DNA of 14,351 bases from Pedosphaera sp. GTDB lineage: Bacteria; Verrucomicrobiota; Verrucomicrobiae; Limisphaerales; Pedosphaeraceae. A program made the position numbers and the translations under genes. Positions within the stretch are counted from its first letter, which is position 1, and each line of letters begins with the position of its first letter. Of the stretch, positions 1 through 7,097 are shown in pieces. The stretch spans positions 1 through 14,351 of the forward strand of contig JAQGPB010000589.1 in the NCBI GenBank assembly GCA_028293265.1, given 5' to 3'. The notes beneath the pieces are model-generated. The model made no database searches, had not been told where the DNA came from, and saw only the letters and a list, made by a program, of their open reading frames with translations.

Positions 1-62
1 CTCAAACGGCGCGGAGTTTCTCACCAAATCAGACCAAATTTGCGCGCCACTCCGCTTTCCGT
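1..62. repeat. Direct repeat, copy A
   Basis: The first 30 bases (starting CTCAAACGGCGCGGAG) recur exactly at 274-303. After a 14-base spacer in this copy, bases 45-62 match 308-325 at 16 of 18 positions. The two copies therefore share both ends and differ by an indel of about 10 bases in the middle. Neither lies in a convincing gene. This looks like a short dispersed intergenic element; no mobility gene accompanies it. The first copy touches the window edge, so its true left end is unknown. Confidence 0.75.
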
Positions 63-153
63 CCCGCCCCCAACCCCGACCAGCCAGCCCGCCTCCGCTC
101 AAAATCAGCCCAAAACCACCCAGAACAACCAAAAAATTCTTGTTTGAAATCCC

Positions 154-240
154 ATTCCCCTGACCATGCTTATTCCCCTGACAATCCCCTCCCATTCCCC
201 GCTTTTCGTGGCCATTCCCCCTCAACCACTTGCATTCCCC
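154..240. repeat. Phased ATTCCCC array
   Basis: The heptamer ATTCCCC occurs exactly at 154, 172, 194, 214 and 234, giving start-to-start distances of 18, 22, 20 and 20 bases; a variant AATCCCC lies at 183. The first two units share 11 bases (ATTCCCCTGAC). The sequence between units is otherwise different, so this is not a simple tandem repeat. The spacing is close to two turns of the helix, which would put all units on one face. It lies 170-256 bases upstream of murJ. The function is unknown: possible protein-binding sites or a decayed tandem repeat. Confidence 0.7.
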
Positions 241-250
241 ATGCCGCCAA

Positions 251-271
251 TTGGAACTTGGAGCTTGGAGT
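251..271. repeat. Degenerate TTGGAGC heptamer repeat, three units
   Basis: Three consecutive heptamers read TTGGAAC, TTGGAGC and TTGGAGT, with a strict 7-base period and two base changes in total. The array ends three bases before direct-repeat copy B begins. It is one of several 7-base-period arrays in spacers of this window. Confidence 0.65.
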
Positions 272-273
272 TT

Positions 274-325
274 CTCAAACGGCGCGGAGTTTCTCACCAA
301 ATCTGTACGCCACCCCGCTTCCCGT
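274..325. repeat. Direct repeat, copy B
   Basis: This is the second copy of the element at 1-62. The first 30 bases are identical and the last 18 (308-325) differ from copy A by two substitutions. It has only 4 bases between these blocks where copy A has 14. The remaining stretch from 326 to the murJ start holds no clear promoter that I would defend. Confidence 0.75.
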
Positions 326-409
326 AGCGCGTCAAGTTTGCACCCGATCAGCCCTCGACGGCACTTTGAATCTTGCGCCATGAAACTCACGCCTTAAACT
401 CCCACCGCG

Positions 410-1993
410 ATGTCGCAAATGTTGAAATCCTCGGGCGCTTTGGCCGCCGCGACCATGACCAGCCGCATTCTGGGCATGGTGCGGGAGATCGTCTATTATT
501 GGTTCATGGGCGTCGGCATGGTGGCCGGCGCGTTCCAGCTCGCGTTCCAGATTCCCAACCTGTTCCGCCGGCTGCTGGGTGAAGGCGCATTGACCGCCTC
601 GTTCATCCCCATCTTCAAGGAAAAGGAACGCACCAGCACCGAAGCCGAGATGTGGCGCGCCGCCAATGCCGTCATCTCCGGCCTCGTCGTGGCCGCCAGC
701 GTGGTCACGCTGCTGGCCATGCTCGGCATCACCGTGGCGCTCACCGTCCACCAGTTCGAGCCCAAGACCGAACTGATGCTCCGGCTGCTCCGCATCATGT
801 TTCCCTACATGCTGTGCGTCTGTCTCACCGCGATCTTCATGGGCATGCTCAATGCCCGCGGCCATTTTTTTATTCCCGCCAGTGGCGCGGTGGTGATGAA
901 CGTGGTGATGATCGGCTCGGTCTTCCTCGTTGCGCCGCGCATGGGCGCGACGCTCGATGTAAAAATATTCGCGCTCGCCTTCGGCGTCCTGGTGGCGGGC
1001 ATTTCGCAGGCCCTGTTTCAACTGCCGTGGCTGCGGAGCGAAGGTTTCCGCTACCAGTGGGTTTCGCCGTGGAACGACCCCACCGTGCGCCGCGTCCTGC
1101 GCCAGATGCTTCCCGGCACCATCGGCATCGCGGCGTTTCAGATCAACGTCCTGACCACCCAAGGCGTCGCCTTCTGGGTGGACCCTGGCATCGTGGCTTC
1201 GTTCCAGGGGGCGGTGCGGCTGATGGAGCTGCCACAGGGCGTCTTCGGCATTTCGCTCGCGACCTATCTGCTTCCCACCCTGTCGGGCCTGGCGGCGGAA
1301 AAAAAATATCACGAATTCCGCGGCACGCTCAACCAGGCCATTGACCACCTCGTCTTCATCAACTTGCTTGCCTCCATCCTGCTGTTTTTTCTCGCGGAAC
1401 CGATGATCCGCCTCTTGTTCGAACACGGCAAGTTCGGCCCGGAAGCCACCGTGAAAGTCACTTCGGCGCTGATGTGTCTCGCGCCCGGCTTGCTGGCCTT
1501 TTCACTGGTGAACATTTTGGCGCGCGCGTTCTATGCCCTGGGCGACACCAAGACGCCGATGCAAATCAGCATCTTTTGCCTGGCCATCAATCTCGTTTTT
1601 GCCGTGGCGCTGGTCTGGCAATTTCGGCAGGGCGGGCTGGGCCTGGCCAACACCATCAGCGCCTGCTTCAATGTCACGCTTTTGTTCTACGCGCTGCGGC
1701 GCAAGCTCGGGCAGCTTGAATTCGGCGCGCTGCGGCAAATGTTATGGCCGATATTTGTCGCCGGAATATTTGCCGCCGTCACCGCCTGGCTGGCCGGGCG
1801 GCAATGGGACAAACTGTTCGGCCATGCGGGACTGGCGATGCGCCTGGGCGCGGTGTTTGTTCCCATGACCGCGGCGTCATTGGTGTATTGGATGATTGCG
1901 GTATGGTTCAAGGTCCCGCCGGCCATCGAAATGGGCGCACTGGTGCTCCAAAAACTGCCGCTGCTGCGCAAGCGCGCCGGGCTGGCGAAATAG
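410..1993 (+). CDS. murJ: Lipid II flippase MurJ (MviN family)
   Basis: A 527-residue, highly hydrophobic protein of normal length for MurJ, an inner-membrane MOP-superfamily transporter that moves the lipid-linked peptidoglycan precursor lipid II across the cytoplasmic membrane. The N-terminus shows the family signature: SRILGMVREI (18-27), with Arg19 and Arg25 matching the conserved arginines of TM1, and PNLFRRLLGEGALTASFIP (49-67). Hydrophobic segments follow to the C-terminus, compatible with the usual 14 helices. ATG at 410 is chosen because the protein begins there as in homologues; another ATG lies three codons downstream. No Shine-Dalgarno sequence is visible. It stands alone, downstream of a repeat-rich spacer, and converges on the serine hydrolase gene across a 45-base gap. 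Identification is secure at family level. Confidence 0.95.
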   Translation: MSQMLKSSGALAAATMTSRILGMVREIVYYWFMGVGMVAGAFQLAFQIPNLFRRLLGEGALTASFIPIFKEKERTSTEAEMWRAANAVISGLVVAASVVTLLAMLGITVALTVHQFEPKTELMLRLLRIMFPYMLCVCLTAIFMGMLNARGHFFIPASGAVVMNVVMIGSVFLVAPRMGATLDVKIFALAFGVLVAGISQALFQLPWLRSEGFRYQWVSPWNDPTVRRVLRQMLPGTIGIAAFQINVLTTQGVAFWVDPGIVASFQGAVRLMELPQGVFGISLATYLLPTLSGLAAEKKYHEFRGTLNQAIDHLVFINLLASILLFFLAEPMIRLLFEHGKFGPEATVKVTSALMCLAPGLLAFSLVNILARAFYALGDTKTPMQISIFCLAINLVFAVALVWQFRQGGLGLANTISACFNVTLLFYALRRKLGQLEFGALRQMLWPIFVAGIFAAVTAWLAGRQWDKLFGHAGLAMRLGAVFVPMTAASLVYWMIAVWFKVPPAIEMGALVLQKLPLLRKRAGLAK

Positions 1994-2038
1994 CCCGATC
2001 TGGAAGCATGAAGAGAAATCCAACCAGATCAGCCCCAA

Positions 2039-3154
2039 TCAATTCCCCTTCTTCGCCGGATGCGCTTCCAAAGCGGCAATCACCTGCTTCAGCTTTTCCT
2101 GTCCCGCGGCATCCTCCGGCAGCGCCCCGGCTTGAAACGCCGGATACAGCTTCTCCCAGATCGCGTTCATCTCGCCCTGGAAATTGCCCGTGTCGGCCGT
2201 AATCGCCATCACCACGTCCTTGTCGGGAATCACGACACAGAGCTGCCCGTTGGCACCGTCCCCGCGAAAGGCATCGTGAGTGCAGCGCCAGAATTGAAAG
2301 CCGTAGCCCTGCTGCCAGTCTATGCCGATTTTGGAGTGCGATGCTCCGTCGTTGGGCACCTGCTTGCTCGTGGCCTGCTCGACCCATTTTTCCGGGACCA
2401 ACTGTTTGCCGTTCCACTTCCCTTTTTGCAGGTAAAGCTGGCCGAACTTGGCAATGTCCTCCGTGCGCAGATACAAGCCATAGCCGCCAAGCGAATTGCC
2501 TTCGGGACTGCTTGTCCATTCGGGATTCTCGATCCCCAGCGGCTCAAACAATCGCGGCTTCAGAAATTCCAGCGTCGTCTGCCCGGTCACCTTGGTGACG
2601 ATGGCCGAGAGGGTATAGCTGCCCATGGTATTGTATTGAAAATGCGTGCCCGGCGGATGCACCACCGGATGCGCCAAGAACTGCTTCACCGACGGCGCCC
2701 CGCCGACCGCCTTCGGCTCCGTGTCGTGGCCGCAGGTCATCGTGAGCAGGTCGCGCACCTTCATCGCCTTGAGATTGTCGGAAACCTCGGTCGGCGCGTC
2801 GGCGGGAAAGAACTTCAGCACGGGATCGTCCAGGCTCAGCTTGCCCGCTTCAATCGCCAGTCCCACGGCGGTCGAATTAAAACTCTTGCTGAGCGAATGC
2901 AACACATGCGGTTTGTCCGCCGCCTCCGGTTTCCACCATCCCTCCGCGATCACCTGCCCATGCCGCACCAGCATGAAACTGTGCAGCGTGTTGATCTTGT
3001 CCGCCGCCTCGACAAATTCGCGAATGGCCTGGGACGAAACCCCCTGCGCCTCCGGCGTGCTGCGCGGCAGCGGCAGATTGACCGCATGCACACGCGGAAT
3101 CGCCGCCAGAAAAACTACGACGATAAACCTCGAAAGAAGCGCTCTGTTTGGCAT
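2039..3154 (-). CDS. Secreted serine hydrolase, beta-lactamase/NylB-like family
   Basis: A 371-residue protein with a signal peptide (hydrophobic stretch about 10-20, likely cleavage VHA|V after residue 24), so probably periplasmic or surface-exposed. It has the serine beta-lactamase/transpeptidase fold motifs: SxxK at Ser87-Lys90 (HSLSKS), a tyrosine motif at Tyr174 (FQYNTMGSY), and a late glycine motif RGDGANGQ (297-304) followed by a hydrophobic strand. The YN-[ST] form of the second motif is typical of the class C-related hydrolases that include 6-aminohexanoate-dimer hydrolase and many esterases, rather than of true resistance enzymes. The substrate cannot be told from sequence. It is convergent with murJ and divergent from gatB, so it is transcribed alone. 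No Shine-Dalgarno sequence precedes the ATG. Confidence 0.9.
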   Translation of the reverse strand: MPNRALLSRFIVVVFLAAIPRVHAVNLPLPRSTPEAQGVSSQAIREFVEAADKINTLHSFMLVRHGQVIAEGWWKPEAADKPHVLHSLSKSFNSTAVGLAIEAGKLSLDDPVLKFFPADAPTEVSDNLKAMKVRDLLTMTCGHDTEPKAVGGAPSVKQFLAHPVVHPPGTHFQYNTMGSYTLSAIVTKVTGQTTLEFLKPRLFEPLGIENPEWTSSPEGNSLGGYGLYLRTEDIAKFGQLYLQKGKWNGKQLVPEKWVEQATSKQVPNDGASHSKIGIDWQQGYGFQFWRCTHDAFRGDGANGQLCVVIPDKDVVMAITADTGNFQGEMNAIWEKLYPAFQAGALPEDAAGQEKLKQVIAALEAHPAKKGN

Positions 3155-3211
3155 GCCCGATGGTTATCCGAAGGGGACAAGTGTGTCAAACGGGAACGCG
3201 CCTTCAACGGA

Positions 3212-3232
3212 GCGCGGCTTTCCGACCCGCGC
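3212..3232. repeat. Small GC-rich inverted repeat in hydrolase/gatB spacer
   Basis: GCGCGG (3212-3217) and CCGCGC (3227-3232) form a 6-bp stem with a 9-base loop. It lies in the 200-base divergent spacer between the hydrolase and gatB starts. There is no T-run, so it is not an intrinsic terminator. It may be a fragment of a dispersed repeat or coincidence in GC-rich DNA. I see no other feature in this spacer. Confidence 0.3.
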
Positions 3233-3354
3233 CCCGTCTGAACGTTTGCTGGCCGGGTGGCATCGCCCAGATACACCCACCCTCAACCCCCTCCATCCTT
3301 TTCAGTTTAACCCCCCCGCCCTCTTGTGTTACTCTGTCTTGGTAAGAGCGCATT

Positions 3355-4779
3355 ATGGAATACGAAGCTGTCATCGGGCTGGAAACACATGTCCAGCTCA
3401 AAACAAAATCAAAAATGTGGTGCGGCTGCGCCAATGAATTCGGCGCGCAGCCCAACACCAACATCTGCCCCGTCTGCCTTGGCCTCCCCGGCGTGTTGCC
3501 GGTCGCGAACGACGAGGGCCTGCGCCTCACCGTGCTTACCGGTTATTTGCTGAACTGCTCCATCCCGCAGTTCGCCAAGTTTGACCGCAAAAATTATTTC
3601 TATCCCGACGCGCCAAAAAATTACCAGATCACCCAGTACGACAAACCCTCCACCGCGAACGGCTACCTCGAATTCGAGTTCAACGGCGGCCTCACCCGCG
3701 TGCGCATCACCCGCGCGCATCTCGAGGAGGACGTCGGCAAGAATTTCCATTTCGACCGCAACAGCGGCGTGGACTTCAACCGCGCCGGCGTGCCGCTGCT
3801 TGAAATTGTTTCCGAACCGGACATCACCAGCCCGGACATGGCCTACGCCTACCTCAACGCGCTCAAGGACATCCTCGTCTATGGCGGCGTGAGCGACTGC
3901 GACATGGAAAAAGGCATGGTCCGTTGCGACGTGAACATCAGCGTGCGGCCCAAGGGCCAGAGGGAACTGGGCGCGAAGATCGAAATCAAAAACATGAACA
4001 GCTTCAGCGGCGCGCGCAAGGCATTGGAATATGAAATCCCGCGCCAGATCGAGGTGCTGTCCAAGGGCGGCAAGCTTTCCCAGGAAACGCGCCGTTGGGA
4101 CGACGTCGCCTGCATCACCGAAACCATGCGCTCGAAAGAGCAGGCCCACGATTACCGCTATTTTCCCGAACCCGACCTGATGCCGTTCGAACCGACCGAA
4201 GCCTGGCTCGCCGAGGTCAGCCAGCGCGTCGTTGAATTGCCGCTCGCGCGCAAGCAGCGCTTCATGACCAGTTACCAATTGCCCGCGCCGGACGCGGAAA
4301 CATTCGTGAACGACGTGCCGCTTGGCAAATATTTCGAGGCCGCCATCGTCGGAGCAAAAAATCCGAAAGGCGTCGCCAACTGGGTCATCAACAATCTCCG
4401 CGCCAAAATCACCGAGACGCAAACGCCCTTGGATGCCGTGAAAATCAAACCGACGGACATCCCGGAACTCGCCTCTCTGGTGGACACGGGAAAAATCAGC
4501 AGCAAGATTGCGCAGGACGTTTTTGCGGAAATGTTCGCCACCGGCGAAGCGCCCGGAGCAATCGTGGAAAAGAAAGGCCTCGCCCAGGTCAGCGACACCG
4601 GCGCCATCGAGAAATTCTGCGACGAAGCCATCGCCGCCAACCCCAAGAGCGTCGAGGATTATCGCGCCGGCAAAGTCGCCGCCCTGAACTCCCTCAAGGG
4701 CCAAGTGATGAAACTGAGCAAAGGCAAAGCCAACCCCGCCTTGGTCGGCGAAATCTTGGAACGAAAGTTGAAGGGCTAA
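3355..4779 (+). CDS. gatB: Aspartyl/glutamyl-tRNA amidotransferase subunit B
   Basis: A 474-residue protein, the normal length of GatB. Within the GatCAB complex, GatB phosphorylates misacylated Glu-tRNA(Gln) or Asp-tRNA(Asn) and converts it to the amide with ammonia delivered from GatA. The N-terminus is classic (VIGLETHVQL). Zinc-ligand cysteines are visible in MWCGCANEF and NICPVCLGLPGVLP. The kinase-domain motifs DFNRAGVPLLEIVSEPDI, MRCDVN-type (MVRCDVNIS), KIEIKNMNSF and DYRYFPEPDL are all present. The C-terminal 150 residues form the helical and YqeY-like tRNA-binding tail, ending in NPALVGEILERKL. ATG at 3355 begins the conserved N-terminus. gatA and gatC are not in the window, so the subunits are encoded apart or further away; ridA follows after 88 bases. 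Confidence 0.97.
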   Translation: MEYEAVIGLETHVQLKTKSKMWCGCANEFGAQPNTNICPVCLGLPGVLPVANDEGLRLTVLTGYLLNCSIPQFAKFDRKNYFYPDAPKNYQITQYDKPSTANGYLEFEFNGGLTRVRITRAHLEEDVGKNFHFDRNSGVDFNRAGVPLLEIVSEPDITSPDMAYAYLNALKDILVYGGVSDCDMEKGMVRCDVNISVRPKGQRELGAKIEIKNMNSFSGARKALEYEIPRQIEVLSKGGKLSQETRRWDDVACITETMRSKEQAHDYRYFPEPDLMPFEPTEAWLAEVSQRVVELPLARKQRFMTSYQLPAPDAETFVNDVPLGKYFEAAIVGAKNPKGVANWVINNLRAKITETQTPLDAVKIKPTDIPELASLVDTGKISSKIAQDVFAEMFATGEAPGAIVEKKGLAQVSDTGAIEKFCDEAIAANPKSVEDYRAGKVAALNSLKGQVMKLSKGKANPALVGEILERKLKG

Positions 4780-4807
4780 ATCACTGCTTGCTGCCGCACC
4801 GGCACGC

Positions 4808-4836
4808 TTGACCGGCCAATCTGAAATTGCTAAACC
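4808..4836 (+). promoter_or_regulatory. Possible sigma70-type promoter of ridA
   Basis: TTGACC (4808-4813) matches the -35 consensus at 5 of 6 positions, and TAAACC (4831-4836) lies 17 bases downstream as a weak -10 box. Initiation near 4843 would leave a leader of about 25 bases before the ridA ATG at 4868. The -10 match is poor, and ridA could equally be read through from gatB. Confidence 0.3.
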
Positions 4837-4867
4837 TCACCCGCTAAAAATCACAACTATTTACCAC

Positions 4868-5251
4868 ATGGCAACCAAACAAATCATCAAACCCGCCAAG
4901 TCCGCTCCCGCCGTCGGCCCCTATAACCACGCCGTCCGCGTCGGCGACCTCCTCTTCTGCGCCGGCCAGATTCCCCTCGATCCCGCCACCGGCGCCCTCG
5001 TCCCCGGCGACATCAAGGCCCAGACCGAACGCGTGCTGGAAAATGTCAAAGCCATCCTCGACGACCAGAAGCTCACCTTCAACAACGTGGTCAAAAGCAC
5101 CGTCTTCCTCACGAACCTCGCCGATTTCGCCGGCATGAATGAAGTTTACGCCAAATATTTCACCGCCGATTTCCCGGCCCGCTCCACCATCCAGGTCGCC
5201 GCCCTGCCCCGCGCCGCCAGCGTCGAAATCGAAGTCATCGCCCATTTCTAA
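4868..5251 (+). CDS. ridA: RidA-family enamine/imine deaminase
   Basis: A 127-residue protein of typical RidA (YjgF/YER057c/UK114) length. These cytosolic homotrimers hydrolyse reactive enamine/imine intermediates, such as 2-aminoacrylate released by PLP enzymes. Family hallmarks are present: GPYNHAV near the N-terminus (Tyr19 in the active-site pocket), LLFCAGQIPLDPATG (28-42), FPARSTIQV with the catalytic Arg105, and VEIEVIAHF at the C-terminus with Glu120. The ATG at 4868 is chosen over upstream in-frame alternative codons because homologues begin at this point. It lies 88 bases after gatB, perhaps co-transcribed. No Shine-Dalgarno sequence is visible. A repeat-like hairpin and then a strong terminator follow downstream. 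Confidence 0.95.
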   Translation: MATKQIIKPAKSAPAVGPYNHAVRVGDLLFCAGQIPLDPATGALVPGDIKAQTERVLENVKAILDDQKLTFNNVVKSTVFLTNLADFAGMNEVYAKYFTADFPARSTIQVAALPRAASVEIEVIAHF

Positions 5252-5350
5252 GCGGGTAGCCAAAATAAATGCGACATCTGGCAATCACGCCCGTCCAGCA
5301 GCGGTGACTGCAATTAAGGCGATCAAACCATCCAAACGCGCGGCAACGCC

Positions 5351-5385
5351 CTCCCTCTCCTCGGGGAGAGGGCCGGGGTGAGGGG
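5351..5385. repeat. GC-rich hairpin repeat (CCTCTCC-TCGG-GGAGAGG type)
   Basis: CCCTCTCC (5353-5360) and GGAGAGGG (5365-5372) form a perfect 8-bp stem around the tetraloop TCGG, followed by CCGGGGTGAGGGG (5373-5385). I recognise this hairpin plus tail from memory as a repeated intergenic element seen in many unrelated bacterial genomes. It lies in the 263-base spacer between ridA and rmuC. With no T-run it is not a classical terminator. The rest of the spacer before the terminator at 5459 shows no gene. Confidence 0.6.
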
Positions 5386-5458
5386 AAACGCCACTTCTAC
5401 CGGGGATAGGCTCCAAGCCAACTATCATTGACCACAAAAAAAATCGTGGCAGGATGTT

Positions 5459-5489
5459 AACCCACGGCACAGGCCGTGGGTTGTTTTTT
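5459..5489 (+). terminator. Strong intrinsic terminator upstream of rmuC
   Basis: AACCCACGGC (5459-5468) and GCCGTGGGTT (5473-5482) pair perfectly over 10 bp around the loop ACAG, followed by G and six T residues (5484-5489). This is a textbook rho-independent terminator on the + strand. It lies 208 bases after the ridA stop but only 25 bases before the rmuC ATG. It therefore either ends the gatB-ridA transcript, with the rmuC promoter squeezed into the remaining bases, or acts as a terminator/attenuator inside the rmuC leader. Confidence 0.85.
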
Positions 5490-5514
5490 CACCCCGGCTT
5501 GGCCACAGAAAAAT

Positions 5515-6894
5515 ATGTCTCCGACCATCGGCATTTTAATCGGCTTGGCCCTGGGAATTGCCATCGGCTGCGTGATCGGCTGGCTGGCCGGCGCGCGCCG
5601 CAGCGCCGCTCCTTTGCCTGTGGACAACCGGCTGGAAGGAGAATTGCGCCAGCAACTGGCGCAACGCGAAACCGAGCTGGGCAAGGAACGAGAGCAAACC
5701 TCCAAGCTCAATGCCGCCTGCGCCGCCGCCGAAGCCCAAAAGCAGGCCGCCGAAAATATTCTCCTCGAACAAAAACAATTGCACGAACGGACCTTGACCG
5801 AGGCGAAACAGTCGCAGGAAAAGGCGATTGTTGATTTGCGGGAAGCGTTCAAAGCCCTGAGCTCGGATGCGCTCAAACAGACCCAGCCGGAATTTCTGCG
5901 CCTGGCGGAACAAAGTTTCGGGAAACTTCAGGAGGCGGCCAAGGGTGATCTGGACAAGCGCCAGGAATCAATCAAAACATTGGTCGAACCTTTGAAGCAG
6001 CAGTTGGAAACCTACCAAAAACGTTTGCAGCAAAGCGAGAGTTCGCAGGCCACCGCCCTGGGCGAGGTCAAGAAGCACTTGGAAACATTGGCTGTGCAAA
6101 GCCAGTCGCTGGCGAACGAAACCCTGCAATTCCGCATGGTCCTCAAATCGAACCAGGCGCGCGGGCGCTGGGGTGAGGAAACGCTGCGCCGCGTGGTTGA
6201 GGCCGCCGGGATGAGCGCGCACTGCGATTTCACCGAGCAAAGCCAGGCGGGCGACAACCGGCCCGATTTGATCGTGCGTCTCCCCGGCGAGCGGGTGATC
6301 ATCGTGGATGCCAAGGTGCCCGACCTTGAATTCTTAAGCGCATTGGAAAATGCCGACACCACCAAGCGGGCAGAGGCGCTGGCCGCGCACGCCAAAAAAT
6401 TGCAGGAAACGATCCGCCAGCTCGCCGCGCGTGATTACCCGAAGGAGTTCACGAACGCGCTCGATTATGTCGTGCTGTTCCTGCCGGCGGAATCGCTGTT
6501 CAGCGCGGCGTTGGAAGGCGACCGTGAGTTGATGCTCTGGGCCCAAAACAAACGCATTATCCTGGCGACGCCATCGTCATTGATCGCCATTTTGCGTTCC
6601 GTGAGCCTGAGCTGGCAGCAGCATGCGCAGACGGAAAATGCGCGGGAGATCGCGGCAGCCGCGCAGGAACTTTTTTCCCGCGTGGCCAAATTCACCGAGC
6701 ATTTCGAAAAAATCCGCGATGGCCTGGCAAAGGCAAACAGTGCTTACAACGAAGCGCTCGGCAGTTACGAACGTTCGGTCCGGCCCAGCGGCGAGAGAAT
6801 CGTGAAATTAGGCGGCGGTGTAGAAGGCAAAAAACTCGCGGAAGTGCCGCCGCTTGAGGTGGAATTGCGGGCGCCAACAAATTCCGCGCCGTAA
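5515..6894 (+). CDS. rmuC: RmuC-family DNA recombination protein
   Basis: A 459-residue protein with the RmuC architecture: an N-terminal membrane anchor (about 4-25, GILIGLALGIAIGCVIGWLA), a long Glu/Gln/Lys-rich coiled coil (about 38-200), then the RmuC domain with a predicted PD-(D/E)XK-like nuclease core. Conserved blocks include ARGRWGEETLRRVVEAAGM (215-233), NRPDLIVRLPGERVIIVDAK (248-267) with Asp265 and Lys267 as likely metal-site residues, VVLFLPAESLF (319-329) and ATPSSLIAILR (351-361). RmuC limits certain recombination and inversion events in E. coli; its biochemistry is poorly defined. ATG at 5515 is preferred to an in-frame codon at 5476 because it places the membrane anchor at the extreme N-terminus and avoids starting inside the terminator hairpin. 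No Shine-Dalgarno sequence is visible. Confidence 0.9.
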   Translation: MSPTIGILIGLALGIAIGCVIGWLAGARRSAAPLPVDNRLEGELRQQLAQRETELGKEREQTSKLNAACAAAEAQKQAAENILLEQKQLHERTLTEAKQSQEKAIVDLREAFKALSSDALKQTQPEFLRLAEQSFGKLQEAAKGDLDKRQESIKTLVEPLKQQLETYQKRLQQSESSQATALGEVKKHLETLAVQSQSLANETLQFRMVLKSNQARGRWGEETLRRVVEAAGMSAHCDFTEQSQAGDNRPDLIVRLPGERVIIVDAKVPDLEFLSALENADTTKRAEALAAHAKKLQETIRQLAARDYPKEFTNALDYVVLFLPAESLFSAALEGDRELMLWAQNKRIILATPSSLIAILRSVSLSWQQHAQTENAREIAAAAQELFSRVAKFTEHFEKIRDGLAKANSAYNEALGSYERSVRPSGERIVKLGGGVEGKKLAEVPPLEVELRAPTNSAP

Positions 6895-7023
6895 TGGTAA
6901 AAGGACTTCTCCGAAAAATTATATGCGCTCGTGGCGGGCATTGGAGATTGCAAGACCGGCAGGTAAAGCAGTCCGAAAACCCTTGCGCGACCAGCCTCCA
7001 TCCCCACAACGGACAACCACCCA

Positions 7024-7037
7024 CTGACAACTGACAA
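7024..7037. repeat. CTGACAA heptamer tandem, two units
   Basis: CTGACAA is repeated twice in perfect tandem in the 203-base spacer between rmuC and the exonuclease, followed by CCG; a related GGACAAC word lies at 7011. This resembles the heptanucleotide short tandem repeats (STRR) described in cyanobacteria. It is short, so it has meaning only together with the other heptamer arrays in this window. Confidence 0.45.
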
Positions 7038-7053
7038 CCGTGATGAATGCCGT

Positions 7054-7084
7054 TTGACTTGGGCAACCGGGTTGGCGTTATATT
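7054..7084 (+). promoter_or_regulatory. Sigma70-type promoter of exonuclease-sulfotransferase pair
   Basis: TTGACT (7054-7059, 5 of 6 matches to consensus) and TATATT (7079-7084, 5 of 6) are separated by 19 bases, slightly longer than the ideal 17. Transcription would begin about 7090-7092, leaving at most about 8 bases before the ATG at 7098, hence a leaderless or nearly leaderless message. This agrees with the absence of a Shine-Dalgarno sequence. Confidence 0.5.
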
Positions 7085-7097
7085 GTCCGTCTGCCGA

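Noticed and set aside
154..240. Possible CRISPR array
   Set aside because: The repeated word is only 7 bases and the spacers about 11-15 bases, far below CRISPR dimensions, and there are no cas genes.
144..383. 79-codon plus-strand frame upstream of murJ
   Set aside because: It runs through the ATTCCCC array and the direct repeat, and its composition is that of the repeats; no ribosome site or family resemblance.
332..1426. Long open frame (364 codons) on the minus strand over murJ
   Set aside because: It is antisense to a clear MurJ with family motifs; the His/Gly/Asp-rich translation is typical of a GC-rich shadow frame.
1996..2029. Inverted repeat GATCTGG/CCAGATC between murJ and the serine hydrolase as a shared terminator
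   Set aside because: The stem is only 7 bp with a 20-base loop and no T-run on either strand.
2060..3241. 393-codon plus-strand frame over the serine hydrolase
   Set aside because: The minus-strand frame has a signal peptide and catalytic motifs; this one is Arg/His-rich and has no recognisable domain.
3409..4704. 431-codon minus-strand frame over gatB
   Set aside because: gatB on the other strand is unmistakable; the antisense product is low-complexity and resembles no family.
7054..7097. An earlier exonuclease start at 7047
   Set aside because: The extra 17 residues would come from the promoter itself, and the catalytic strand begins right after the ATG at 7098.
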